NCBI GenBank assembly: GCA_009809945.1
Contig: WTPW01001262.1
Span: 45,754 to 109,753 of the forward strand
Reading direction: 5' to 3'
Source of the DNA: Gigaspora margarita
Taxonomy: Eukaryota > Glomeromycota > Glomeromycetes > Diversisporales > Gigasporaceae
DNA: 64,000 nucleotides
A program made the translations under genes and the position numbers. This document shows positions 37,520 to 49,707 of this stretch, piece after piece. A model generated the notes under the pieces. It did no database searches and had not been told where the DNA came from. It saw only the letters and a program-made list of their open reading frames with translations. Each line of letters starts with the position of its first letter. Positions within the stretch are counted from its first letter, which is position 1.

Positions 37520-38560
37520 CTAGAGATGAGAAAGCTAAACATTTATGAACCAAACACGAAGATGTCCAGCACAAGATAAAAATTCTTTAAGAACTATTTT
37601 AGCAAAGAAGCATCAGACAGACATGTGTCTTTCAAGGATTGGAGCAATTGGTAAAAACCCAAATCACAAATTAAATCAAAATAGTTTGCAGAATTAGACA
37701 GACTAATAGAAGACAAAGAATGTGAAGAAATGCTTAAAGATCTAAGTAAAAATTCAACTTCTGGTAATTTGGGCATTTCTTATATGTTAATCAAAGCAGG
37801 TAGTTCCAAGCCAGAGGCTTTTTAGAAGATTTGAAGACATATGTCTAAAGACAAAATTAATTCTCTCTAAATAGAAAATAGTGATAATATATCCAATTCC
37901 TAAAAACAACAATTAAAACTTCAATCTAAATAATGTGTGACCATTTGCTCTCTTAGAATCATTCTGAAAATGCATTACAAAGATCATAACAAACAGAATA
38001 TTCCAAGTATGTTTTCACTACAATTTGCTTCAAGAACCAAATTATGCAAGCCTTCTAGGAAATTCTATAAAGTCACCAATCTACATTTTAAACAATATTG
38101 TAGAAGATACTAGAAAAAGTAACAAGAAACTGTGGATTTTGTTCCAAAACATGCAAAGAGATTTTGACTCTGTACTACAAATATGCTAAAATGCTCACTA
38201 TGCTAAATCAAAATTCTGATACATTTAGCAAAGTTTATTTGCAATATGTTTTATCAAAAAAGTGCACAGGTTCTAACCAAAGCAGGCAAAACAGATGCAT
38301 TTGTAATCTCCAAAGGAATAGACCAAGATAAAGCTATTTTACTGCTATTGTAGCAGATATTTTACAATCCACTACTTGAAAGAATCCAAAAATTCCAAGA
38401 CATAGGTTATAAAATATGTATTAACATTCTAGTCAATCTATATAACAATATGTTTAAAAAAAATAGAAATTATCAATCAGTGCTCACCTTTGCTAATAAT
38501 ACTACCAGAGATTAAATAGAAATGATTATAGAATTGGCAGAAAGTTTTTACTCCTTAAAC
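37520..38560 (+). pseudogene. LINE reverse transcriptase fragment
   Basis: Recognisable blocks in order are NSTSGNLGISYMLIKAG (near 37750), IYPIPKNN (near 37890), WILFQNMQRDFDSV (near 38135; normally QDMxKAFDSV), KGIDQDKAI (near 38310; normally GIDQGxxISP) and LTFANNTT (near 38485; normally FADDTT). Both catalytic aspartates of the FADD box are replaced by asparagine, so this copy cannot polymerise. Several stops and frame changes are present. Confidence 0.82.
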
Positions 38561-39979
38561 AATATAGAAATTAATAACAATAAGTTCAAACTTGTGATTC
38601 TCAATTCTGAGAAGAAAAAAAAAATTCTTACTTCCAAATAATACAAAAATCTTTGCTAAGAATAAGAATAGCATTACAAGATTTCTTGAAGCATAGAAAA
38701 TACACAGCTGAAGAAAATTCAGATTCAAAACAAAGCCCATAGCATTGTTGCAACAACAATCCAGTTCCTGAAATTAAAAAAAGCAACAATAAGCCAACTT
38801 GTTTATATTAATAACATATGTATTATACCTAAATTAGCTTATCTTCTACAAACAACAAGACTATCTAAACTAAACATAGACAAAATACAACAATTGTTGA
38901 TTCAACTAACTAAGCAAAAAGTAGAACTACAAGCTTCAACTCTAAACTATATAATCAAATATAAAAATCTTATTAATGCAAAAGGGCTAAAGAAAGCAAT
39001 CATAGCAAAGCAAATTTCTGAGCTCCAACCAAGACTCAATACAAGCAGTACTAAAGAGGTGACAACAAGAATTATATACTACTAGAGCTTACTAGTAACA
39101 GGATCACCAAGTGCAATCTGTCAACCTCTAATCAATAGCTTCTTAAATGCTTATAGAAATAGAATTTTAAGGAAAATGCCTTCTCAAAGCACAAGATCTA
39201 AATTTAAATTTTGTAATAGATGAACATATATGGAGACTCCAAGGAAGCATCTGCTTAAGCAAGATTTTGAGTACAAATTTGAATTTTGCAACTGCAAAAG
39301 CACTTGGGAAATACAACCTATTCTTTACAGATCAATTAATAGCCCCAAAACAAATTTTGATATTAAATAGGTGATAGTTTAAACCACTAAAAGCAAACTC
39401 CAATAAAGAAAAAAAAAACAAATTAGTTTGAACTTTTGGAAAAAGAAATTTTGGTTAATAGTACTTCATGACATGTTAAATATTTTTACAACATTGGTTT
39501 TAATGAGCACAATTTTTTATAGCTGAAGTTGGCCAAGGTCTCTAGTAATAAAAGACAAAAAATATGGTTAATCACATATCCTAACAACTACCAAGTGCTC
39601 TATAGAAAAATGTTAAAAAAAATAGAAAAAAGCTACTAATTGAACTCTAGAGCAGTGCACCTAATAAGGGCACAATAGTATTGAAAAAATGCAAAGGCTG
39701 CAACAATTCCAAAATTAAAGAGAATAGCTATTGCTTCAATGGGTTAACAAAAAAAGATATAATAGGCACACTTTCCAAACTTCAAGTAGAAAATAATAAA
39801 AAGTGACTAGAAATAGATCAGACAAGCCTTTTAGATGCAGAAAATAATAGCAAAAACTTGAAGCAACCCTAGAAAGTCTATGTAACTTATCAATTCAGAT
39901 AGACTCAATTGAAATGATCCTATTGCAGCAACAACTGCTAGGATCTCAAACTATGCAACAAATTTGTGAATCTCTCAGA

Positions 39980-40560
39980 AAAAATACACAATTATCTGAT
40001 GAAACTTTAATATATTATACTGATAGTTCTCTACTTGAACAACAAGTTCATGAATCACACAGTATAGAAAAAAGTATAGGTATTAGCTAGATCCAAATTA
40101 GCCAGGACAAGAAAAACCATCCTTAATAAGAAATGGACTAAAATCACAAATTGACCTTCTTTCACAAGACTGGAGCTAGCAGCAATCTGGCTGGCTTTTT
40201 TGACAGTTTTGAGAGAATAAACAGTTAAACTTTTTACTGATAGTACTTTAGCAATCACAGTTATAGAAAAGAATTAAAGTATTACACAAGTAGATAGTAG
40301 TTAAAACTAGAAAATATAGGATTAGTATCTAGAATAATATATTTAGTTAGAATTAATAACACACAGTTATAGAAAAGAATTAAAGTATTACACAAATAGA
40401 TAGTAGTTAAAACTAGAAAATATAGGATTAGTATCTAGAATAGTAGATTTAGTTAGAATTAATAACATTAATTTAGATTTAGTTAAAGTAAAAGGCCATA
40501 GTAGTAATAAATAGAATGACAAAGTGGATATACTAGTGAAAAAAGGTGCTGAAAATTCTA
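39980..40560 (+). pseudogene. LINE RNase H fragment
   Basis: YYTDSSL (near 40013) is the first aspartate block. FTDSTLAI-like sequence follows near 40230 in another frame. VKGHSSNK and DKVDILVKKGAEN (near 40490-40555) form the last block (HxGxxxN..AD.LAxxG). A 106 bp tandem duplication separates the middle and end. Dead copy. Confidence 0.8.
40256..40467. repeat. Tandem duplication of 106 bp in the RNase H
   Basis: CACAGTTATAGAAAAGAATT begins at 40256 and again at 40362, and the following bases match closely for the whole unit. 106 is not a multiple of three, so it also shifts the frame. It arose after the LINE lost function, or was the event that killed this domain. Confidence 0.88.
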
Positions 40561-40894
40561 TATAGAAGCAATAAACCTTATCTCAATTCCTAGACAGGCC
40601 TCAACCATATTTTGAAAAAATTACCTGGTAGAAAGCTTACCAAAAAATCTAACCAAAACAATTCTAGACCTTAAAACTGGACTTGAGTAGCACTATTCAA
40701 AGAAATCTCTAAAATCAAGCCAAAAGGAAATGACTCAAAATACTATTGGGATCTTGTATAAAAAAAGCAAAAAAAAATTAACAAGTATATATGTAAAACA
40801 ATGGAACACAGCAAAAAATTCTGCACCTGGATTAAGAGTTTACACAATAAGCTTCTAGTTCTTTAAGACATGTTTAAAGAAAAACTGAATTTAT

Positions 40895-41100
40895 ATAAAT
40901 CACCCAATTGCATCCTATGTAATAAATAAGTGATTGAAACCCAGTATCATCTAATTACAAGCCAATTTTTGGAAAAAAATTGGAAAAAGATCATAGTAGC
41001 AGCAATTTAAACAGTATGGTCTAGACTATTACTAGAAGAAAAACAGGCTCTTCAAAATGCAGCCTCACTTGTTATATATAGATTCAACAAGAAGCAAAGA
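40895..41100 (+). pseudogene. LINE C-terminal zinc-finger-like region
   Basis: SPNCILCNK then ETQYHLITSQF gives a CxxC...H pattern as found C-terminal to RNase H in many LINEs. The expected last cysteine is not visible and a stop lies inside. Confidence 0.5.
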
Positions 41101-41640
41101 ATTGGATACAAAAATTGATGTAAGCAAAGGATTAATTAAAGTAAAAGCTAGGACAAAATTAAAAAAAAACTTTCTTAGCATCAAGATCAAATACAATATT
41201 AGAGGATTTATTGAGTATATTGTAGAACCTGTTTTATGAAGAAATTTGAAAAAGGTGCCAATATGTAATTGAGTGGGAAAAAGCAAACTATATTCAGAAT
41301 AAAGCACAGAAAGTAAAAATGATAAGAAAGAAGCTTTATGACAAAACTTTAGAGGCCCAAGCTAAAGACAAAATCCCAGATATAGAAACAAAGCATCTTC
41401 TCGATAATAGTACAAACCAAAGTTAGAAAGTAATAGAAAGGAAGCAGGATGGTTGTTAATAGTAGAAAATTATATAACCAAAAAAACAAACCTTTTTATA
41501 TATACACTTAGGACATCTAACATAGCCTCTAGTTCAAACTTGTACAGCAGGTTGCACTTGTTCTTGACTAGCAAGAAGGAGAGATATCAGACTTGTAGAA
41601 TAGTAGTATTTATTTTTGTATTACAAAAATATTAAATCTA

Positions 41641-43951
41641 TAAAATAAATTACTAGTGAAACTGCCTAAGAAGAAAAAAAAAGATCATTTTATTATTTGA
41701 CTTATATTTGATAAAAAAATTAAAATTTTTTAAAAAAATATATTTGGTGAACTAAAATTAAAAGTTAAATAATAACAACTTCTTTAATTTTAATAAAACT
41801 TTTAGAGCATGTACATTTTTGATCTTCCAAATAAATTAACTTAATTATCGATTGATATAGTAAAATTTAGACTTTACTATATAGCAATTATCTGCAATTG
41901 ACCAAAATCAATTTTACCCAAAAAATAGCAACTCTTTTCAACAATCATCTGGACCAAAACTTCTTCAAAATTCTAATCTATAAAAACTTTGTAGTTAATA
42001 GATTTCTATATAACAGAAACTTTATCAGAAGTGGCTTGAATCCAGAGTTTTAGATTGCATATGAGAAGAACTAAAATAGAGATGAAAAAAACCTCTCCTT
42101 GTAGGTTTGGCTCTCTAGGTAGAAGATTTTGTTACTATCGAAAATATAGTAGAGCAACAACCCTGAAGTTTTTTGTCAAAAGTTGTAGAAGTTTAGACAG
42201 AAACATACTTTTGGTTAAATATATTATTCTACAAAGTATAAAGCTTATGCTCTTTGCAAGTTTTGGTACTCTTGATATTCTCTTTGGTTTTTTTAAAACT
42301 TTTGCTAAAAGTGGAAATTTTAGCTTACTACCTTCAAAAAATCAACAATGTTTACCTTATTCAAATTAGAAATATGTTTATTTAATTCGAATTAAGTTAT
42401 AAGTAGTTTTTAGTTCCTGTGAAATAAACAATAAATGATATATGCAAAGTACTTTGGAAAAAATACTAAATAAAAATTTCTTTCTAGAAGTTTCTTTTAG
42501 GCATAGTTTTCTTTATCTATATATAATACACTAGCATAGCATTTCTCTGTGCAGTATTATATAATTTTTAACTTTTGAATATAGAATTAAGTTTTTTCTA
42601 GTTTTTTTTTTTTCTTTTTTTTTTGTCTTCTTTTCTTTTAAATGTCTATTAGTTCCATTATTAGTATAGATTTTTTCTTTATTTCTCTCATCTTTTATTA
42701 TTTAATTTTGTTAGTATTTGGTTTATCATATAGGGTTTGAAGTTATTCCTCTATTTTTTTTACGTTTTCCTTTAAATTTTCTTGCTACTCTCTTTTTCTT
42801 GTATAGTTAAGTATAGATATTAAATATATGCCCACTATAGATACTAGATGAGAGAAAATTGGAGAGAAATCCTATATACTTAGTAGCACTGATGTTGAGA
42901 CATCCAATCTTTCAAGAGTATTAGTACAATAGATCATATCTGGGCACTTATTGAAACAGCTAGATAATTTTAGGCTTATATATTAGGATATTAATATAAA
43001 TAGTTATAATAGTTCTAATTAGCTATAAACTTTTTTTGTATTCTAGCTAAACTCTAGCAAGTCCATCAAAGAATTAAAAAAATATTTTATTCAAAAACAA
43101 TTTTTTAACAAAATTATATATAGTTTTTAAATAATTTCACAAGAACTACTAATCCAATTTGGCTGAAATTGTATATAATAGATCAATATTTTATCAATCT
43201 ATAGTAAACTTTTAGCTTGAATAAATAGCTGTTAAGAAATTCAAATCCAATATTATATATTTATAATAATAAATATTTTAATATTATTAGCTATTTATAC
43301 TATATATATATAGGTCATAATAATGGGACTCTCTTCTCCTAAAAACTTGTAATTTTTTGCACTTCTCTTAGAGTTTAAAAACTTTGGTTTAATTATATAT
43401 ACTTTATACTTAATTTAGCTAAAGTAATTAAAATTTAACTATATCTAAACTCTAATACTAATACTAGATTCTGAAAATAAACTATTCCAAAATAAGCTAT
43501 TTTTTAAATTTGAGCAAAAAAATCCAAAAATTTTTAATATCATATCCTATCATGAATAAGTACCCCCTTTTTAAAATTTTAAACTCAAATAACTTGAAAA
43601 TTATCTAATTAAACTCAATAAATTTTTTTTAAATTAAACTTTATAAATTTATAAAATTTAAATAAATAAATTTTTATTGAGTTTTATTAGATAATTTTCA
43701 AGTTATTTGAGTTTAAATTTTAAAAAAAGTGGGTGCTTATTCATAATAGAATATGGTACCTAAAAATAAGCTACTTTATATTTTCAAGCTAAAAACAATG
43801 GTAATTTTTTAATTCTGAAATAAGTTACTTCTTAAATTTATAAATAAATAAATTATTAGTAACTTATTATACTAAAAAAAATAACAAGCATTACTAGAAA
43901 CTTTTTCTTTTTTACTATTGCAACTTCATACAAAGTAAAGAATAACACTAT
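41641..43951. other. AT-rich spacer with repeat fragments
   Basis: No supported gene. The 104-codon frame at 42055-42369 has no recognisable domain. 41815-42000 matches an arm of the dispersed repeat at 60860-60970. 42595-42790 is T-rich. The decayed hairpin at 43549-43755 is listed separately. Confidence 0.5.
43549..43755. repeat. Single decayed unit of the tandem-palindrome family
   Basis: A hairpin centred near 43655 with arms such as AACTTGAAAATTATCTAATT and CTCAATAAATTT. It corresponds base for base to the 5.6 kb and 23.5 kb units, but most C/G positions have become T/A. Confidence 0.65.
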
Positions 43952-44373
43952 TGTTGTAGTATTATGCAGTACTTATGTGATTAAAAAGGTATGCATATAG
44001 TGATCAAATATTATGAGGGTAATTGTGATTCATTAGAAATTAGGACAATGATCACATGAGCAATAAGTATAGAATGATGCATAAAGAAATATATAGTAAT
44101 ATAAGAGTCAAAGTCATATGACCGATTTATGATATAAATAGTAAGAGTCAAAGAATATATATAATGAATCAAAAAAATAAAGATCAGTTAGCTTCTCTTC
44201 TAATAATAATATAACTTTGTATTAGCAATCATAAATCTCTTAGTGAATAAACTTATCTGTATGTATATAATCAGTAGTAGTACCTGAACAATATATAGTT
44301 ATTATACTGCCAAGCAAGTGAAGTTTATTAGCAATCTCCACAAAGATATGATAGTCTAAATAACTATATAACA
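43952..44373 (+). repeat. 5' LTR of the plus-strand retrotransposon
   Basis: 422 bp, from TGTTGTAGTATTATGCAGTA to CTATATAACA. It is a diverged direct copy of 49288-49707. It contains a run of TTAGCTTCTCTTCTAATAAT. The base after the LTR starts the motif AATAGAACCTGGATAAG (44374-44390), the presumed primer-binding region. Confidence 0.8.
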
Positions 44374-44519
44374 AATAGAACCTGGATAAGAGTAAAGTCT
44401 TACTTGCAGAAATATAATAGATATTGCTATACTAGTACTAAATGCAAATTCAGAAAGATCTTATCTACTAAAATTGTTGATTTAAAGTACCTTTGTAGAA
44501 AAATACTATTGAATGAAAT

Positions 44520-45100
44520 TCAGGTTAAAGCAATATGGAAGATGAGAATTACTCGATGATACTAGTAAAAATAATTGTGAAAAAAGTGAATAAAAAGGCT
44601 ATACAGAACCTGAGAACAATTCAAAAGAAAAGCAAAAATTTAGACCACATTTGTGTTATGTATATTGATATAAAGAACACTTGGCTCATTCATGTCCATT
44701 TATAAAAGATCAAGGTTGTGATTGAAGCCTAAATAATAGAGTCATGGACATTTAGCATGTAGATGCTAGAAGGAATGATCATAAAGGCTCAAAATGTAGT
44801 AGTAAAGGTGAAGTGAAATAAAAGATAAATAATAATAACATGGCAATAGAGAAATTGGTGCAGGTAAACAGAATGTTTGTACAAGCATCAATTAGAGTTA
44901 GTTTGAGTATGAATACAATGAGTATGAGGTATGCGAAAGAAAAAGAACTTATATCAAACCAAGGTAATAAAATTAATGGATCTATTTCTAATGTTGAAGT
45001 TGACGTAGATGGTATTAAAGTAGTGCAAAAGTTTTATATAAAGCATCGATTGTCTTCTAATATCATTTTTGGAATTTCTTGAATAATGAAAACAAGATGT
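44520..45100 (+). pseudogene. Gag zinc knuckle and protease end of the (+) retrotransposon
   Basis: CYVY, a stop, then YKEHLAHSC (near 44655-44700) is a CCHC knuckle whose second cysteine is tyrosine and which contains TGA. ISNVEVDVDGIKVVQKFYIK followed by HRLSSNIIFGIS (44970-45080) looks like the C-terminal half of a retropepsin (usually ILGIPW). The DTG/DSG active site was not found. Confidence 0.6.
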
Positions 45101-45399
45101 AGCTTTAAGTAAAAAGATAAAAAATGTTATTGTATGATCTGATCTAACTTTGATAAAGCAACATTCATAATTTTGAAAGGCCTATGCTTAATAAAAACAT
45201 CTTGAAGGAAAATTGTATGATGAAGGATGATAGTTGAAAAGAAAACAAATTTATAGATATTAGGTATATTAATGATAAATTAATAGAAAAAAACAATATC
45301 ATTGACAAGAAAAAAAATAAGATCATTAATAAGTTGAATAAAAGGATGTCAATTCAGGCTAAAAGTATAAATTCTAAAAACATACCTGTGAAATCTGTT

Positions 45400-45860
45400 A
45401 ATTAAGATATATTTGAATTTGATAATAATTAAGATGAAGCTGCAGATGATAAAACGAATAAAAATAGAATCAGATATTAGTACAAAGATAGAATTAATAT
45501 TAAAAAAGATGCAGAAAAACTATTCTTTAATTACTAGAAGTTCTCTACTATGGAAACTGTTAGTAGAAGTTGTAATAAAAAGGACAAAAAGGCATTATTG
45601 GTCTTTCATCAATTATCAACTAAAGTAGGAAATTCTAAGAAAAGGTTTCAAGTTGGTATTTGTTATCAACATGAAATCAAAAATGAAAAGAATGAACAGA
45701 AGAAGTTTGTTTGTCATCAAAATAACAATTATGGGTATAGCAGTAACAAAGCACATAATCTTGGATCTGATTACAGAAATAAAAGTGTTGGACTCAGTGT
45801 GAAATTGGGTTGCAGAAGTTGTGGACCACAACAAATTTTAAATTTTTGCAAGTAAAACTT
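45400..45860 (+). pseudogene. Unassigned pol-region remnant
   Basis: Two overlapping frames (45413-45628 and 45550-45855) with lysine-rich sequence and a few CH-type residues (FVCHQNNNYGY). I do not recognise a domain. The position after the protease suggests pol or a spacer of the (+) retrotransposon. Confidence 0.35.
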
Positions 45861-45992
45861 GATATGCAAGTGTGGAATCTGCAGATAAACTTCTAAATTT
45901 CTACAAGTTTTCTGCATATAATTTAAATTATGCATATTTGCAAGTAGAATATTTAATTCACTTGTAGATTTTATACCAGATTATTATATGCA

Positions 45993-46735
45993 TAACAAAA
46001 ATTTGTTAGATTTTTTCAAAATTAATAGACATTTTCTCAACAAATACTAATCAAAATTAGCTCAAATTTTTACTGCGAATAATTTATTTATTCGACTATA
46101 ACATATTAAAATTTTAGCCAATTTGGATTAATTACCAATCCGGATAAGATCGGTACTATAGCTATATTATTACCATATTTGGAATTGGGGATAAACAAAT
46201 ATATAAACAATATATTAGTAAATCTGATTTAGGCCTAATAAAAAGTTTTTTTATACTAAGTAAATATTGTTTTGGCTCTAAGTAAAGTTGTTGAGCAGGT
46301 TCTTGTGCGTCTACCACCAAAATCTCATCAAAATCGGACTTGTAGATAAGAAGATATGAGTAAAAACGTCTTTAGAATTCTTTAAATCATATAAAAATTT
46401 TATATATACAGGCCTGATCTAGATTTTGTACTACCTTGTTTATATATTTGTTTTGCCCCAATTCTAAATATAGAAATAGTGCTGATCTTATCCGGATTGG
46501 CAATTAATGGTTCTTGAGAAATCATTTCTAAATGATAGTTAATTTTTAGAAAAATTAACTATTATTTACTAGTGATTTTTTGAGAACTATTAATCCAAAT
46601 TAGCTGAAATATATTATGTTATAGATGAATATATTATTAGCAGTAAAAATTTGAGCCAATTTGGATTATTTGTTGGCAAGAAATCATTTGCAAAATTTTG
46701 AAAAAATCTGATAAATTTTATAAAAATCATTAGTA
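45993..46735. repeat. Palindrome hosting a 370 bp insertion
   Basis: The left arm (AATTAGCTCAAATTTTTACT, CCAATTTGGATTAAT) mirrors the right (ATTAATCCAAATTAGCTGAA, AGTAAAAATTTGAGCCAATT). A separate element is inserted at 46133-46502. The uninterrupted palindrome would be centred on the AGTTAATTTTTAGAAAAATT run near 46545. Confidence 0.7.
46133..46502. mobile_element. 370 bp MITE with 6 bp duplication
   Basis: Ends TACCAATCCGGATAAGATCG and, reversed, TGCCAATCCGGATAAGATCA. ATTAAT flanks it at 46127-46132 and 46503-46508. The surrounding palindrome reads through when the element and one ATTAAT are removed, which supports the borders. Confidence 0.8.
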
Positions 46736-46759
46736 ATTAAAAGTGATTATAATTGTTAT

Positions 46760-47675
46760 ATATCGTTATTGATATATATCAATATATAGCTATGAATTAA
46801 TATATATTGATAATGTTCAATCTAGAGGTTGAAACTAAATTGTTGTACCCAAATTTAAAACTGGTTCAATCTGATTCAAATATTTTATATAAAACTAGAT
46901 TTATCGAAATTTAATAAAACAGAATAAAACCAAAAAATCAAATTTAATAAAACTGGATTTATTGAATTTAATAAAACAGAAAAATTGAATACCAGGAATA
47001 TAGCTATGCAGAGTATATAGTTTACTACTATCTAGAATGACGAGTTTACAAATCTTGCATTTAATTGGCTAGTATAGTATACTACTACTGTATATAAGCA
47101 TACTGGATTTGTTATTCATATTACTCTGAGGTATGTAATATTATATGATAGAATAAGAATATATAAACTATTCTATATTGCTATCAACAAATTGCCTTAA
47201 GATTAAAATACGTTTATTGCAATTTATTTAAATACTTGAATCTGATTTTGGCCAAAGTTTGGGCTGATATTATAGCAAAATTAGCGTTTGGCTATTTTAT
47301 TTAGCATATAGATTATTGGATTATTGGCAAAATTTATCAATTTCGATCCTTTCTGTCTAGATTTGCTAAATTTTGGTTGCTGACCAATCTATTCCAATTT
47401 ACGATGTATCAAGCTACCCTAATTACAGACATTTGGATGTTCTAACTACTAGTTATTACAACTATGAAATCCAGTTTTTTTAAATTTGGGTAGATTCAGT
47501 TTTATGGGTTTATTAAAATTACAAAACTGAATTACTCAAGTTTATTTAAATTTGGGTTAAAATTAATTTAAATTAAAGTTAAAAAATTAAATTTAAATTT
47601 AAAAATAAAACTGGTTCCAATCTCTAGTTCAATCGATATATATCAATTAACTGCTATATATCAATATATATTTTT
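46760..47675. repeat. Fold-back of about 0.9 kb
   Basis: GATATATATCAATATATAGC and TTCAATCTAGAGGTTGAAAC on the left mirror CCAATCTCTAGTTCAATCGA and TATATATCAATATATATTTT on the right. The interior repeats AATAAAACTGGATTTATTGA-like sequence. Not coding. Confidence 0.6.
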
Positions 47676-47802
47676 TCAATAATTTTGCTAATATATTTAT
47701 TTAATTTGATGTTATTAATGTGAAATTTTTGGCATAAAATGATTTTAGAAGCAGAATTGATTAATAATAAAAATAATTTATGACAAGAAAGCTCAAGTAA
47801 AT

Positions 47803-48525
47803 AGCATAGTGGAAGTTCGTTTTGATTGGTGTTAAAATACCCCAGAAAAAATATCGATCACACCTTGGATAGATTACTGGCTATACCTGGATAAAGTTTA
47901 TTATGAACTTTTAATACTCTCTAAAGACATTTTTATAGTATATTTAATATAATTTAATAATTATATTTTAATTTAAATTTCACGAAGTATATATCTATAT
48001 TATTTATTACATGATAAATTTATTATTTTACAAAAAAATTCTTTAAATCAGTTTTGCAATACATTATTACGCATATCCAAAAACCCTAAATACTACTATT
48101 ATAAACTATATTCATAGGCTAAATATATACAATATAAGGTTTTAGAATAGTAATTCAAAATAGTACTTTATTTTTGTTTGTAAGGTAAACAAGTCCAGTT
48201 AAAACAAAATCTCACAATTTTACTTACTAATTGCTTAGATCGCTAAACCACCTTCCTGACCTTTCAAAATATTTACTTCTCATTTAGTTTCTTGAACTGC
48301 TATATCTCACTGTATCTCTCATTAAAAAACAGTAGGTTTAAAGACAAAAAATAAGTTGCTTAAGTTTGTTGTTTCATTACATATTACAAAAAAAATTTTT
48401 ATATGCTATGACAATTTTTACTAATAAAAGTATTTTAAAAATTACAATTAACTATATAAATAAATAATTGTTGCCAATCATATTTATTCAAATTTTAGCC
48501 AATCAAACTGAACTTCCACTATGCT
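47803..48525. mobile_element. 723 bp element with 9 bp duplication (MULE-like)
   Basis: Ends AGCATAGTGGAAGTTCGTTT and, reversed, AGCATAGTGGAAGTTCAGTT. The flanks carry an exact 9 bp duplication, CAAGTAAAT, at 47794-47802 and 48526-48534 (a shared T makes 10 possible). A 9 bp duplication points to a Mutator-type transposase. No transposase is encoded inside. Confidence 0.85.
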
Positions 48526-48859
48526 CAAGTAAATAAAGTTCAATTAAAAATAAATAAGATGTGTACATTAATTAAAATAAGATTAATGCCTAAAACCCCT
48601 TAATATTACTTCATTATTCTGTAAATAGATATTTTTATTTGTGCAACTATTTTTTATTTTTGCAATAATATAAATAATTAGTTGCAAAAAAAATTATTAT
48701 TTTTAAAATTTGCAAATAAAACTATTTAATTAGTTGCATCACACAATAAAAAAAATTGAATTTTAAATATTGGTTAGACTAAATGATGAATTGCTAAATC
48801 AACTAAATTCAATATGAATATTAAATTTTATGCTAAGGCCTAAACATGAAATAAGAAGT

Positions 48860-49287
48860 TTTATAAGGCTAAGTGATTTAAGCTACCAAAATTCAAAAGT
48901 AAGTGATATTAGTAGAAAGTTACATATTTAGTATTTGAAGATTCAATTAAAAGTACATTTCAAAACAAATATAAGGGATATAAAGATATGAATGCTAGAG
49001 TAAAAAATATCTTGAGATTTGAAAGCAATATAAGTATTGGTAAAAATAGTAATAATTCAAAAATAGTAGGACATGCCTTGTATTGATGAAAACTAAGATC
49101 AAAGGTGAATCAAGATCTGAGAGTATTTGAGAATATTAGAAACATAGGGTTTTTTAAATAACTTTATTTAGACCATATGGTAGAGAATGATTGACTAGTT
49201 AGTGCAGTATTTGGTAGTCATTTTGAAATAAGGAAGCTTGTGGAATAGATGTAACTTTGGGAATTAAGTTATTGGCATTCTAGCTTA
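48860..49287 (+). other. Remnant between the MULE-like element and the 3' LTR
   Basis: Presumed end of pol or 3' untranslated region of the (+) retrotransposon. No domain is recognised. A polypurine tract cannot be placed with confidence. Confidence 0.4.
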
Positions 49288-49707
49288 TGTCACAATACTA
49301 TATAGTACCTATGTAATTAATAATTGGATACACACATAGTGATAGAATATTATGAGAGTAATCATGATTTATTAGAAATTAGTACAATGATTGCATGAGC
49401 GATAAGTATATAATAATGCTAAAAAATATATAGTGATATAAGAGTCAAAGTTGTATTACCAATTTATGATGTAAATAATAAGAGTCAAAGAATGTATATA
49501 AGCAAATTGAAATAATAAAGATTAGTTAGCTTCTCTTCTAATAATAATATAACTTTGTATTAATGATTATAAATCTTTTAGTGAATAAACTTATCTGTGT
49601 ATATATTATCAGTAGTAGTACCTAAATGATACATCAGTTGTCATACTGCCAAGCTAGTGAAGTTTATTAGCAAAATCCACAAAAACACAATAGTCTGAGT
49701 GACTATA
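49288..49707 (+). repeat. 3' LTR of the (+) retrotransposon, split
   Basis: Direct copy of 43952-44373, interrupted five bases before its end by the minus-strand element. The missing end (TGACA, TAACA in the 5' LTR) is at 57057-57061. Confidence 0.8.

Larger units (their letters stand above)
34900..41640 (+). mobile_element. Dead LINE (APE endonuclease, RT, RNase H)
   Basis: Successive plus-strand fragments give the domain order of a non-LTR retrotransposon: a lysine-rich segment (35022-35276), endonuclease (35700-36330), reverse transcriptase (37520-38560), RNase H (39980-40560) and a C-terminal zinc-finger-like region (40895-41100). Stops and frame changes break every domain. The RNase H places it near I/Tad-like fungal LINEs rather than L1 (inference). 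The 5' and 3' ends were not found, so the bounds are approximate. Confidence 0.8.

Noticed and set aside
42055-42369. 104-codon open frame starting MHMRRTKIEMKK
   Set aside because: No recognisable domain, no introns or neighbouring coding exons, and it lies in repeat-rich DNA.
45616-45834. 72-codon minus-strand frame
   Set aside because: Antisense of the retrotransposon pol-region remnant; hydrophobic only because of A/T-rich codons.
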